Positions 46,701-56,843 of a stretch of DNA of 64,000 nucleotides are shown here, in pieces. A program made the position numbers and the translations under genes. The notes below the pieces were generated by a model. It was not told where the DNA came from. It did no database searches and was given only the letters and a program-made list of their open reading frames with translations. The first letter of the stretch is position 1. Every line of letters begins with the position of its first letter. Source of the DNA: Hexactinellida sp. DTS-2022 (lineage: Eukaryota; Porifera; Hexactinellida); the NCBI GenBank assembly GCA_028753945.1, contig JAPNXP010000006.1, positions 186,001 through 250,000 of the forward strand, written 5' to 3'.

Positions 46701-48104
46701 TTAACTGACGAAATGATGTAGAAGGTATTTAGGCTGTATTTCTATTTTTAGATACAAACAATTTTCACGGTAATACTTGCTTTTTTCATTCAATAACTTA
46801 GAATGGCTGATAAACTTTGGATACCCATATCCACTGTTATTTACACCATGTTCACTTGACATGAATTTTTTCTCATTTTCTTCTGTATTAAATGAACTAA
46901 CAATATAATGATCATTATCCCCTTGTTGGTTTAACAGGGTGAATTTCACAGTTCCTCTAAAAGGCCATTCAAGGTCAGAATCATAATTTCCTCTTTGTAA
47001 ATACAAATATACTGAAATGTGATTGCTTTTTCCTCCTGAATTTCCATTCATATACATTTGTATACAAAATTTGTAGCCTTTAGTAGAAGTATAGAATGGT
47101 TTACTAAATAGAATTATATTTTTCTTAATTTTCTCTTTAACATTTGTTATTTTCCAAATAAACTGACCGTTTATTGCGATTGAATCTTCAGGTAATAACC
47201 TTTTTTCCAGATTAGTTTTCTGTGAGCTTAACAAGGCATTTGCTTCCTCTAAATTAGCATCCAAATGTGCCACTGTTTCGCTTAACTTTTCATTTTCACC
47301 TGTCATCGTATCAACTACAATCGTAAGATATTTAACTTTATCCGTCACCAATTGTAAATGTAGCATTTGGTCATTTTGCATATGATCTCTTACATTTTGC
47401 CTCTCAACTAAGGCTTGACAACCCAATATTTCGTAACAACACCTAACTAAACTAAGCGGGCATTCTTCTTCCAAATGAGTCGGTATTTGACTACGGGGTA
47501 TAGCATCAACATGACATGCATTTGGACATTTTATTGGGAAATTTGTACAATTTAACGATCGGTGTTCTTCCATATGAATTCGCTTGCAAGATTCTTTACA
47601 AAATTCGCAGGTTATTTTGAAAAATCCACATTCCTCTGGTTCATGTATATCTAGGATTTTGCGCATCATTATTTTTTCACACCCAAGCCTACACTTTACA
47701 TTTACGAAACCGCAGGTTTCTAAGTGTTCCCTTCCCGAAACCAATGGGCCAACCCAAATACAACCTCTTGAATATAACGGGCATTTAATTTCCATTTCGT
47801 TTATTTTCGCTTCAATGAATTTATCGCGATATAAAGTGTCTTTCTGGATAATAGTTTGGTCAATAGGGCACTCTTCCAAAGTGTCAATACAAGTTTTACA
47901 GAAAATATGTCCACACTCGTGAATTTGAAGGGGATCAACAAAAACACCACTACAAATTAAACAAGTAAACAATTGAGATAAACTTGCCCTTGAATTCTCA
48001 AAATTGAAAAAATCTGTTTTATAACCTGCGTAAAATCCTCTTAACTTGATTAATATCAATTCTTCTATTATATCAACTGTGATCGTCTCTATTAAATTCT
48101 CCAT
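46701..48104 (-). CDS. TNF receptor-associated factor (TRAF)-like E3 ligase
   Basis: The 467-residue product has the full TRAF plan. A RING finger lies at about residues 49-85 (CLICSGVF, HECGHIFCKTC, CPID), with the C3HC4-type D in the last position as in TRAFs. TRAF-type zinc fingers follow at about 105-235 (CPLYSRGCIWVGPL, CEFCKESCKRIHMEEH, CPNACHVDAIPRSQI). A coiled coil covers about 255-305, and a C-terminal MATH domain 310-460 (GQFIWKITNVKEK, FYTSTKGYKFCIQMYMNGNS). It probably acts in cytosolic innate or stress signalling downstream of receptors. Single exon, ATG at 48104. I cannot assign a numbered orthologue. Confidence 0.92.
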   Translation of the reverse strand: MENLIETITVDIIEELILIKLRGFYAGYKTDFFNFENSRASLSQLFTCLICSGVFVDPLQIHECGHIFCKTCIDTLEECPIDQTIIQKDTLYRDKFIEAKINEMEIKCPLYSRGCIWVGPLVSGREHLETCGFVNVKCRLGCEKIMMRKILDIHEPEECGFFKITCEFCKESCKRIHMEEHRSLNCTNFPIKCPNACHVDAIPRSQIPTHLEEECPLSLVRCCYEILGCQALVERQNVRDHMQNDQMLHLQLVTDKVKYLTIVVDTMTGENEKLSETVAHLDANLEEANALLSSQKTNLEKRLLPEDSIAINGQFIWKITNVKEKIKKNIILFSKPFYTSTKGYKFCIQMYMNGNSGGKSNHISVYLYLQRGNYDSDLEWPFRGTVKFTLLNQQGDNDHYIVSSFNTEENEKKFMSSEHGVNNSGYGYPKFISHSKLLNEKSKYYRENCLYLKIEIQPKYLLHHFVS

Positions 48105-48369
48105 TTTAAAGTTTATTGATCTTACTTCAGTCCTATTTTAAGCTTTTCAAAAAGATGGCATATAAATTGAAAGAATCCTGTTTCAAAGCAGATGCTTGCA
48201 AATGGTTTCCAATAATAGATCGCGGTTCTACGTAATTATTTAATGATAAGATTTCTTTGTTTAATGTTGTTGACTTTTATGTGTGAATACTTATAGTAGA
48301 ATTCTTTCGCGAGTCATTTGTATTCAGAATTCAACATGTGCTATTGAAGTGTCATTTATTAGGTTTTGA

Positions 48370-48545
48370 GTGTTTGTTTGTTTGTTTGTTTGATGGTTTG
48401 TTGGTTTGTTTGTTGGCTGGTTTGTTTGTTTGTATGTTTGTTTGTATGTTTGTTTGTTTGTTTGTTTGTTAGTTAGTTTGTTTGTTTGTTAGTTTGTTCG
48501 TTTGTTGGTTTGTTTGTTTGTTTGTTTGTTGGTTTGTTTGTTAGT
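48370..48545. repeat. (GTTT)n repeat
   Basis: TTTGTTTGTTTGTTGGTTTG runs upstream of the TRAF gene. Confidence 0.85.
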
Positions 48546-48578
48546 ACCTTGCCCAAATGTATTCATACAGTTTTTATA

Positions 48579-48676
48579 CAGTATAACCTGCATAATCCGA
48601 TCCCCAAAAATCCGGAATTCAGGAAAACTGACATTTTCCCTATTCCAACGTGTGTCGGATTAGACAGGTTCTACTG
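48579..48676. mobile_element. MITE family G
   Basis: CAGTATAACCTGCATAATCC to CGGATTAGACAGGTTCTACTG, 98 bp, flanked by TA. Confidence 0.75.
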
Positions 48677-48858
48677 TATTATTAACCATACTTTGGCAAC
48701 ATTTATACTCCCTATTGTTTGTCTATAATGGACATGCTTTGGACATGGTGAAACAACTATAATAACAACAACAACAACAACAACAACAACAATTTAGACA
48801 GGTTCTACTGTATTTCCTATCCCCTTCTAAGCCTTTAGTTATTAATAACAACTATTAA

Positions 48859-48876
48859 GGATGCTGAACGCGAAAA
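48859..48876 (+). repeat. left terminal inverted repeat of the TTAA transposon
   Basis: GGATGCTGAACGCGAAA, preceded by TTAA; matches the right end exactly over 17 bp. Confidence 0.9.
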
Positions 48877-49130
48877 TATGGTGAATTTAATGTTAACAAT
48901 GGAAATCGAGTTTATGCCTCCATGTTGTAGTTCAATAGCATAATTTTAACCTAGAAGTGTAATTTTCCAAAAATCAGATTTCTAGGAACTTCCCTGAGGC
49001 CATTTAGTGACGTCATTTTTATTGAAATGACCAAATATGGAGATATTTTACAATATTCTATGGTTTAAAGAAAATTTCATTATATATATATAGCATTCAA
49101 GTATCAGAATCGGATTATTATATATTTTAA

Positions 49131-49201
49131 GTCTTGGTGGACGTTTGGGTAGCGAACTGGCCAGGAGAGCGGGCAGCCCGGGTTCGAACCCCAGTCCTAA
49201 C
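49131..49201 (+). other. tRNA-like Pol III unit inside the transposon
   Basis: The 71 nt can be laid out as a complete tRNA: A-box-like TGGACGTTTGGG, a weak anticodon stem, a strong B box (GGGTTCGAACCCC) and a T stem with four of five pairs. The acceptor stem keeps only about four of seven pairs and the D stem is poor, so it is not a good tRNA gene. A T5 run at 49207-49211 could terminate Pol III. It may be a tRNA pseudogene or SINE head captured by the element. Confidence 0.45.
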
Positions 49202-49495
49202 AAATCTTTTTATCCAAAATTTTGTCAATTATCTAATCAAGTGATTACATCACGTACCTTGATACTTTCCTACGATACTGTTTTCAACATTGTAATGTGA
49301 AATGGTGTTTGCGGTTGTCAAACTGGATTTCTATTATTAGTTTACAAATCTACAAACAGGTTTTCACCGGTGTAGAGTTTGATTGAAAGGTATAAATACC
49401 AGGATTATTGGAATATCTCGTTTCAATTGCTAACTTTATTTCCTTCCAACTCCATTGTGTATTCTTTCTTCTATTTAGATTATTAGATCACTAGC

Positions 49496-51954
49496 ATGGC
49501 TTCGGCCTATTCTTCTTCCTCAGAAAGCGAAGGTTCAGAGGAACCTAACCGCATGTGGGAGCACGGTGATAGTTGCACCGAACATGAACGCTCCTCCCAC
49601 TCCGACATCGAGATTCCTCTGTCCTCCCCAATCTATTCTCCCGTCTCCTCCCAGTCCACTACTCCTGCACTAACCTCTCCGATGGCGAGCCTAGACGTTT
49701 CTTCTTCCCAACCATCAATATTCTTCGCCGAAACGTCCTATACTCCCACCATGAAACCTAGCGGACGTCCCAAAAAGGGAAGGAAATTCCACGGCAACCA
49801 ATTCCGATCCAAATCCCCACTACTCAGCTCCTCCCAGTCTTCAATTCAAACAACACCTCTAAAGCGCAAACATCCAGCGTTCAGACTCCAGAAACGAGGA
49901 TACTGCACTCATTTTACAACTCCACAGCCATCTAAGAAACGCCACGTTGAGTTCAGGACTCCAGAAGGTTGCATAACGACAAAACGCGCTGCAAAACCAA
50001 CAGGAATGCGCATTCTCGATATTGGGATTCTCGGTGAAGCAATTGGGAAACTGAGATGTAATAATTGCTCCTCCCCTCTATCGATTTATGAATCAGATTA
50101 TACTCACGGATGGCAAACAACCTACTCCATCAAATGCGATACCTGCCACCAACTATACGCAGAATTCCCTTCTTCTAAGCCCATGGATGTACCTCCTCAG
50201 TCGAGCTTTGTGAATGTTCAGGAGTCTCCCCGAGCAATGAACCAAGTCACTATGAGATCTGTGTTCGCCGTTCATTGTTCTGGATTCTCATGGCGTGATT
50301 TTCACAAATTTGCCACGATCTTTGACATGCCGCCTCCACTTGCTCACATGCCACCACGTTATTTGGATAAGATCGAGCGCACTGTGGAATTCGCTTGCCA
50401 AAGCAGTATGGACGCTGCCGCTAAAGAACTTCACTTCAAGGTCGCCGCAATACCATCTGCAGTACCTAATTGCATCAACATAGCAGTCAGTTTCGACAGT
50501 TCTTGGAAGACGCGCGGATTCTATTCCAACTTGGGTTTCGGTTCTGCAATCTCTGCCACCAGCAAGAAAGTTCTCGATTACGCACTCCTAAATCGTATCT
50601 GTGAGAAGTGCAATCGATGGAGCAGTAAACGCCAACAGGAAAATCCAGAGGTCTACCAACGGTGGTACGAAAGCCACAAGCACAACTGCTTCAAGAACTT
50701 CAGGCAATGGAACCGCACGCAGCCAAGCTTATTTGGAATCGATCAGTTGCTAAACACCAGCTCTGTTATTCCACCTTCATTGGAGACGGGGATTCCAAGT
50801 CATACCATCAAGTCGTTACCATGGATCCCTATCCACTAGTACCCATACACAAAGAGGAATGTCTTGCGCACGTGTCCAAACGCCTCAAGAAATCCCTTTG
50901 CAAGATAAAGAAAAACACAAAGGCCCAAAGTTATATCCAACACAAGTTACCCGAGCCTAAAGCTGAATACATATCCTCCAACTTCTCGACAGTGATCCTA
51001 CAGCACCGTGGAAAAACACCTTCACAAATGGCTAATGGACTTGATATCCTTTTGTCCCACGTAAGCGGAAAACACGACACCTGCCCTGCTGAATCTTGGT
51101 GCAGATGGAGAAATACTTCTACTGCTTCCCAACCAATACCTGCGAAGACTACTAACTATACCTCGCAAGATATCTCAAAAGTTAGAGAAGTATTCGCCAC
51201 TTTTGCCACTGAAGAGTTCTGTAAACACCTGACATTAGGAATGACTCAAAACGCGAACGAGTCTCTCCATAACATGATCTGGAACTTTTGTCCAAAATCG
51301 AAATACATCTCGCCTCAAAGCGTGCGAATCAGTACATCAATCGCTGTTACCATCTGCAATGACGGCGAACTGAGTCTATATGGTTTGTTGTCCGAACTAA
51401 ATCTAAATCCTTCCTATTCATCTTTTAGGTCGCTTTGCTCACGGGTGGAAACCAGGAGACAGCATCTTACTGACACCCGCAAGAAGAACATCGATCGCCG
51501 GACACGCAGACAAAGATTGATGAGAGAACGCCGAGAACGAGACCTACTCCGAGCTGAAGGTGGACGCAGTTATAAGTCAAGCTCTTTCGGTTCAGAAGTT
51601 ACCCCGAGACCACCCAAGACGATTCCTACTAGATCTCGAGCGCGAGGCAGAGGCAGGGGAAAATCACCATCGACCCGAGGAAAGGGAGTCAAACGCCGCC
51701 TGATCCCAGCTGACACCTCCGAGTCCTCCAACGAATCAGATGTTTCCACAGCTAGTGGAAGTTCCGATGGGGTTTGCGACATCTGTGAAAGACGTCAACC
51801 ACCGCCACAAACACACCGAACAATCTATGGGAAAGCAACGGTCCAATGGGTAGGATGTGACGACTGTGACCGCTGGTTCCACCAGTGCTGCACGGAATTA
51901 GATGATGACCAGGACGTGAGTACCATTGATTATAGATGTTATAACTGTTTATGA
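49496..51954 (+). CDS. DDE transposase with C-terminal PHD finger, broken by one frameshift
   Basis: Two overlapping frames make one protein. The first (ATG 49496, open to 50839) has a Ser-rich N-terminus, an AT-hook-like GRPKKGRKFHGNQF, a zinc knuckle (CNNC ... CDTC, about residues 190-222) and the first catalytic Asp in VSFDSSWKTRGF. The second frame holds IGDGDSKSYHQVV (second Asp), QNANESLHNMIWN (Glu) and a PHD finger (CDIC, CDDCDRWFHQCC, CYNC) ending at 51954. Homology moves from one frame to the other near 50695-50705, around CFKNF and AMEPHAAK, where a few codons may also be missing. It could be an inactivating mutation, a sequencing error or, less likely, programmed shifting. Confidence 0.85.
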
Positions 51955-52111
51955 AAAGTTATGCACAGTGATCTACCCTTTTAAAGCATTTTTTTATTTT
52001 TTTTTGATGCTTGGTAGATCATTTGATAATCACCATGACGGACACTTGTCCTGAACTTTGATTATCACGCCTTTTGATTGATTTTTTTATGCAAATCTCT
52101 CAAAACATAGG

Positions 52112-52168
52112 TGGTGTATTAAGCGAATGGTAGCTTAACTGATGAGTCCTTACCGGGATGAAACACCA
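52112..52168 (+). ncRNA. hammerhead ribozyme (type III topology) in the transposase 3' region
   Basis: All core elements are present. Stem III pairs TGGTGT (52112-52117) with ACACCA (52163-52168). The cleavage triplet is GTA, with the predicted cut after 52118. Stem I pairs TTAAGC (52119-52124) with GCTTAA (52133-52138). The conserved CTGATGA is at 52139-52145, stem II pairs GTCC (52146-52149) with GGAT (52156-52159), and GAAA is at 52160-52163. Loop I ends GGTA (52129-52132) and loop II contains TACC (52151-52154), so a 4-bp loop-loop contact is possible. It is on the transposase strand, ~160 nt after the stop codon. Confidence 0.85.
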
Positions 52169-52753
52169 ATAGATTTGTATGTATATTTGCTGAGATTAAT
52201 CGAAAAAACTTTGAACGCTTGTTTCTCAAAACACGGTTTTTTAGACTTTGGGAGGTTTTATGTCAAAACTTATTGAGTGGAATTAGTTAAAACTTTCAGA
52301 TATCCTTCTATACACTATAACTAATAAATTTGACCTTGATTGTAGAGATCCAACAATTTCTTCCTGTATATTTAACTCGTTTCAAGGCAAAATTGTCCAA
52401 ATTTGACCCCATTTTGACAAAACAGGGCATAAATAATTCCAGAATGGAAAGTAAGTGCGCTACAGTTCCAGTCAAGGTCAATTTTCTATTGCTAGTAATG
52501 ATGAATATACAGTATAATTTTTAGAACTTAAGCCCCAACAGTTTTTGCTGGAATTCCTCGAAAGGTTTTGATTCTATTGTATTACGTCAATGGGAAGCCA
52601 ATGCACACATTTTCTTATAGCATGCCAAAAATAGAATTCTCAGAAATGCTCTCAAGTACTAAATATCTTAGTTAGGGTCATAGATTTTATGTTTATAGTG
52701 ATTTAACATTAATTGAATAAAACTGTAGAAACTACCCATAGTACCTAATAGGA

Positions 52754-52770
52754 TTTCGCGTTCAGCATCC
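52754..52770 (-). repeat. right terminal inverted repeat of the TTAA transposon
   Basis: TTTCGCGTTCAGCATCC followed by TTAA. Confidence 0.9.
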
Positions 52771-52967
52771 TTAACACAAATTCGGATATTAGGAACATAT
52801 TTCGATGTTCCTTGGTAACGATTAAAATACTTTTAAAAGTACTTTTACTGTAAGGCTTTTATTACATAGAATTGAGTAGATATATATTCTATTATTATAT
52901 TTTATTAAAAATAATTATCATATTTGAATTATTGCATTTAATTGTTTTTGAAGGCTTTAATTAAGCA

Positions 52968-53206
52968 ATGAAATCTTTTCACATTGCATTTCAACCGGAT
53001 TCACCACGTTTCGATTCAAAACATACAAACTATCAACCAAAATTAATATGCGGTGGTTTACTACCACTTTTAGTAACACCATCAATGCATACTAAAGTCA
53101 CGGTCAATTCTAAAATGTCACATTCCTGTCCACCAACCCCGTTGCCATTAGCAACCAATAAGAGACCAATTGTAGTTCAAACTCGCCCACAATCCGCTTT
53201 GTATAG

Positions 53207-53237
<31 letters not shown>

Positions 53238-54065
53238 CCAATAAATGTGACAACTAATGAGATTCCTACTTTCGGTGAGGATTCATTGCTTGGTTACGTA
53301 ACTAGCAAATCGGAATTTGGGGAATGGGCTGATGAGCCAATAGAAATGCACCGCGAAGAGAAATCCCGCCCAAAACTGGATTTAGGCCTACAAGGAAATC
53401 AAGTGTGTTATTCGCCAAGGTCTAAAAATAGAATGGTTAAAAATAGACCCAAAACTGAAGTGGAATTTAACCCAGACACTTACAGATTTATTCCTGGTTC
53501 TAACAAAGAATATTTGTTGCAGGATAAATCTTTGCATTCCATTCGCCCTGAAAATCTCCTAGGAAAGCAAGCAACGAGACGCACAATGGATTTTGTATTA
53601 GTTGGACAAAAAAAGGTATTTAGAAAGAATGAAGATTTTGATAAAAGTGATAGAAAATTGTATCAGAAAACTTTCCGAACAATGGATGACATTACTAAAA
53701 AGGAAATTTTCAAACCCTCAAAAGATAAATTGTCAAAAAGTGAGACTTTACAGAGTATCAACATGACTAGAGTTGATCTAAAAATAGAACAGGATTCCAA
53801 AAATAAATCCGATTCCCCCAAACAATTCAGAATAATAATCCCGTTACCAACTCTACCTCTAAGTGAGACAAAACGCAGGAGTTTTATAGGTAGAACTGGC
53901 ATTCGTAGATTTGGCCTAAGTAACTCAATTAGGCCCAATTATGTGCCAAATTTCGAAACAATTGGATGGCACACAAACAGAGTTAATATGTTGAAAGGAA
54001 ATGCATTTCAACAACATTCCAATAGCAACATCTCGTTGTCAAGACCACACTCTGTTATAGTTTGA
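52968..54065 (+). CDS. hypothetical protein, polyglutamine-containing
   Basis: A 365-residue intact frame starting at ATG 52968. I do not recognise it. It has a Pro/Ser-rich N-terminus, a ten-glutamine run (about residues 81-90), and a basic Lys/Arg-rich body (SPRSKNRMVKNRPKTEVEFN, KKVFRKNEDFDKSDRK). The more conserved-looking C-terminus reads SFIGRTGIRRFGLSNSIRP. There is no signal peptide, membrane segment or zinc motif, and it looks largely disordered. Codon use and length support a real gene; it begins about 195 bp beyond the transposon's right end. Confidence 0.6.
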
Positions 54066-54199
54066 CTTTTTTGTGTTTGTTGCAACAGTTATCATTTCAT
54101 TATTTTATTTTTACATTATGGTTTTATTTTAGACAATGTTTGGGTATATACAGAATATCCTGTTTGTTTGTTTGTTTTATTTGTTTTTTTGTTTGTTGT

Positions 54200-54292
54200 T
54201 TGTTTGTTTGTTTGGTTGGTTGGTTGGTTGGTTGGTTGGTTGGTTGGTTGGTTGGTTGGTTGGTTGGTTGGTTGGTTGGTTGGTTAGTTGTC
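54200..54292. repeat. (GGTT)n microsatellite
   Basis: About 20 GGTT units follow a GTTT run between the hypothetical gene and NHL copy D. Confidence 0.9.
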
Positions 54293-54413
54293 GGTTAAAG
54301 TCAGTGAAATTAAAATTTATGTTTGTACGTAGTATTCAACCTATTTATTCAAACATTCGATTGTATTATAGCATTTTATTAAGCATTAATTTAATTGAGC
54401 AAAATGTCAGCAA

Positions 54414-55670
54414 TTATGCAGAAAATATTTGGAGTCCAAATTTGTTGTTTTCAGATACACAAATGAGTTTGTTGTTGTTGTTGATTACTAGGCCAGTAGG
54501 GTAGTGAAAAAATCCAGCTTCATTTCCTTCTTTCCCTATGGTGTGTAGTAGGTCTCCTTCGGGAGAGAATACCTTGATACTGTGTCCGTAGTAGTCGCTA
54601 ATGACGATGTTATTGCGTCCATCAAAACAGAAGAAGTATGGGTATTTCACTTGCATTCCATTACCACTGGCAACTAGGGAGCGGGACTTCTCTCCTGATA
54701 GTGTAAACACGTGGATACAGGGTTTGTCTTCACGGCTTAACACAAACATTTCACTGTTTGTGAATTTAACATCAACAGGTGATGTCATTGTTTGATGTCG
54801 TAGCGAGTCTTTGAAAGCTAGATCTGTGGACAGTATTTGGATTCTGTTGTTGTTTGTGTCTGGCACGTAGATGCGTTGATTGGGAGAGATGGCGAGTTGT
54901 CTCGGATAATTGAACTCTTCATTTCCAGATCCTTTCTTCCCTACTCGCTTTACCATTCTGAAATCTGGAAACTTGAATCGCAAGATAGCGTGTTGGTCTG
55001 TGTCCGTTACATAAATGCTATCCTGATGGAATAATATGCCCCATGGCCTTATCAAGTGTTGGTGGCTGAATTTGTTGACATAGACTCCTGTCTCAGAGAA
55101 TATTTGAATTCTTTTGTTGTCCAAATCCGCCACATAAATGTGTCCGGATTTCGTATCGATTGAGACACCTCTCGGCCAGTGAAAATCTCCAGGAGCTCTT
55201 CCTTGTTTCCCAACAGCAACAATGGGCTGTTGGAATGTGGCATAGTTTGGTATCGCTGGCACAGGAGGGATGGGAGGAGTCTCGAGTTGTAGAATCTCTC
55301 CCAGACGGGAGATACGTTCCTCTAGGTCCCGTGTGTCGCAGAGGTAGCTCACTTCTTGAGGTGGTGCTGCCACTTGCATTTCTGCCATTTTCGCTTCCAA
55401 ATCTGTTACTATTTTCTCCTGAAATGAATGCAGCAAATTGTGAGTCATTTGGCCTTCCAAAAATGCGCGGGTTTCGGTTATTTGTTGTTCCATTTGTTGA
55501 CGCGCCACCCGATTGGCTCGGATTTCCTCCCGTCTGTCCCTTAAGTCGGTCAACAGCTGGTGCCTTCTCTGCTCGAGAGAGCGTATCAACCTGTCTATCG
55601 ATTCATTGATTTGTATCGACACGGGGTCTACGATTGGCACTGGAATTAGCTCAGGTATTTGAGTCGCCAT
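54414..55670 (-). CDS. coiled-coil/NHL-repeat propeller protein, copy D
   Basis: Intronless, 418 residues, sister of copy C (28487-29737). The coiled-coil half differs at only a handful of positions. Propeller loops differ much more: KQGRAPGDFHWPRG against [25 protein letters not shown] against [11 protein letters not shown], and ISDYYGHSIKVF against [12 protein letters not shown]. Blades are clear: IYVTDTDQHAILRF, IYVPDTNNNRIQIL and MFVLSREDKPCIHVF. It ends FGLQIFSA. Role unknown. Confidence 0.85.
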   Translation of the reverse strand: MATQIPELIPVPIVDPVSIQINESIDRLIRSLEQRRHQLLTDLRDRREEIRANRVARQQMEQQITETRAFLEGQMTHNLLHSFQEKIVTDLEAKMAEMQVAAPPQEVSYLCDTRDLEERISRLGEILQLETPPIPPVPAIPNYATFQQPIVAVGKQGRAPGDFHWPRGVSIDTKSGHIYVADLDNKRIQIFSETGVYVNKFSHQHLIRPWGILFHQDSIYVTDTDQHAILRFKFPDFRMVKRVGKKGSGNEEFNYPRQLAISPNQRIYVPDTNNNRIQILSTDLAFKDSLRHQTMTSPVDVKFTNSEMFVLSREDKPCIHVFTLSGEKSRSLVASGNGMQVKYPYFFCFDGRNNIVISDYYGHSIKVFSPEGDLLHTIGKEGNEAGFFHYPTGLVINNNNKLICVSENNKFGLQIFSA

Positions 55671-55679
55671 TTGTGTATC

Positions 55680-56635
55680 TTTGAAATTTACTTGTTTGTT
55701 TCAGTATATTTATTATTTACAATTTAGGATATCTTTATACTTTGCTTGCTAGTTCAATAGTTCATTATACTTGATGCAATTAACCTCACGCAAGCAAATA
55801 ATTCCTGGAATAATTATTCATTATTTAACCAGATCCCAGCTCTAACATAACATCATGGTAACCAAATAGTCTGCTAGTTATGTAATATGGAACTAATTCA
55901 TATTAAGTCAACCCACATTTCTGATTAGAAAGTGTATTATAATAATCTAATTTTCACTATTCCATTATTTTATGCGGCATAGTTAATACGTACTATAATT
56001 ATCTGAGCAAGTTTTATATTTTGTGAGTGCTTTTTGCCAAAATATGCAATGGTGGGTAAAAATAGGCTTGTCCAAGTTTCAGATTTTAAATAGCTAATTA
56101 TGGCTATTTTAGAGTCTTCGTAGTTAATCCTACCCAAAATTGGCAATGAACAGTGGCCCCACTTTGAAAGTAGCTGTAATATTGGAAATAATGACAATAT
56201 TCGTACGGGAGTGAATTCTCAAGATAAACAATATTCTAAACAAACTAGATTCCTACTAACAGTGGTCTTATCTCATAATTATTTGATGAAGACATATTTT
56301 AATTATTCGGCTATGCAAATACAGTCAGGTCTGCTTATTGAGAACAATTTGCATAAAATGTGGTAAAGACTATTCAAATTTCAAAAAATATCAGATTTAG
56401 ACATGGTTCTTTATTCTCTATCATTTCAATCATAAAATGAAATTTTTCAAAATTTTTGATGACGTAACATAAAAGTGGCATGTGCTACTTGGATGCCACA
56501 TTAATTAGCGAAGATAAAATGTAAAATTTGGGCTGTGCTAATCAGTGTTGTAAAGCAATTAAATGTATTGTACCTTTTTGAGATATTTGGTGGTGTAATT
56601 ATAAAGTTGTTGGACAAACAGGGCATTTATTTTAG
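55680..56635. other. intergenic region without a recognised gene
   Basis: AT-rich unique sequence. A solitary family D terminus (CAGTCAGGTCTGCTTATTG) lies near 56321. No convincing reading frame. Confidence 0.4.
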
Positions 56636-56639
56636 ACAT

Positions 56640-56786
56640 TTATTTTCCAAAAGTCTTTATTAGAGCTTGAAAATTTAAAATCTTCTCCTATACCGTAACA
56701 TTAATTTGTGATTTAGGACTATGAAATTTCCATCAAACCAGGATTAGGAGCGTATTTACAAATGGCTGTATAAATACACTACCTTA
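56640..56786 (-). mobile_element. family H element, truncated, upstream of RPN1
   Basis: TCTTCTCCTATACCGTAACA, GTGATTTAGG and GGAGCGTATTTACAAATGGC match family H in inverse orientation; the GAGCG end is missing. It stops about 58 bp before the RPN1 start. Confidence 0.65.
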
Positions 56787-56843
56787 AACCTAAATACAAC
56801 TTCTTTCAAACATTCCTTAGTTTACCCTAGGTAGCAACAAGTC

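Larger units (their letters stand above)
48859..52770 (+). mobile_element. complete 3.9-kb DNA transposon with TTAA target duplication (Kolobok-like)
   Basis: The left end GGATGCTGAACGCGAAA at 48859 and its exact inverse TTTCGCGTTCAGCATCC at 52754-52770 are the terminal repeats. Both ends abut TTAA (48855-48858 and 52771-52774). TTAA duplication and 5'-GG...CC-3' termini fit the Kolobok superfamily. Inside are a tRNA-like unit (49131-49201), a transposase with one frameshift (49496-51954) and a hammerhead ribozyme motif (52112-52168). Exact terminal repeats suggest a young copy. Kolobok rests on the ends; the protein resembles what is often annotated as Mutator-like transposase. Confidence 0.85.

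Noticed and set aside
49131..49201. Functional tRNA gene
   Set aside because: Acceptor and D stems are poorly paired and the anticodon loop lacks the T33 expected of a working tRNA; kept only as a tRNA-like unit.
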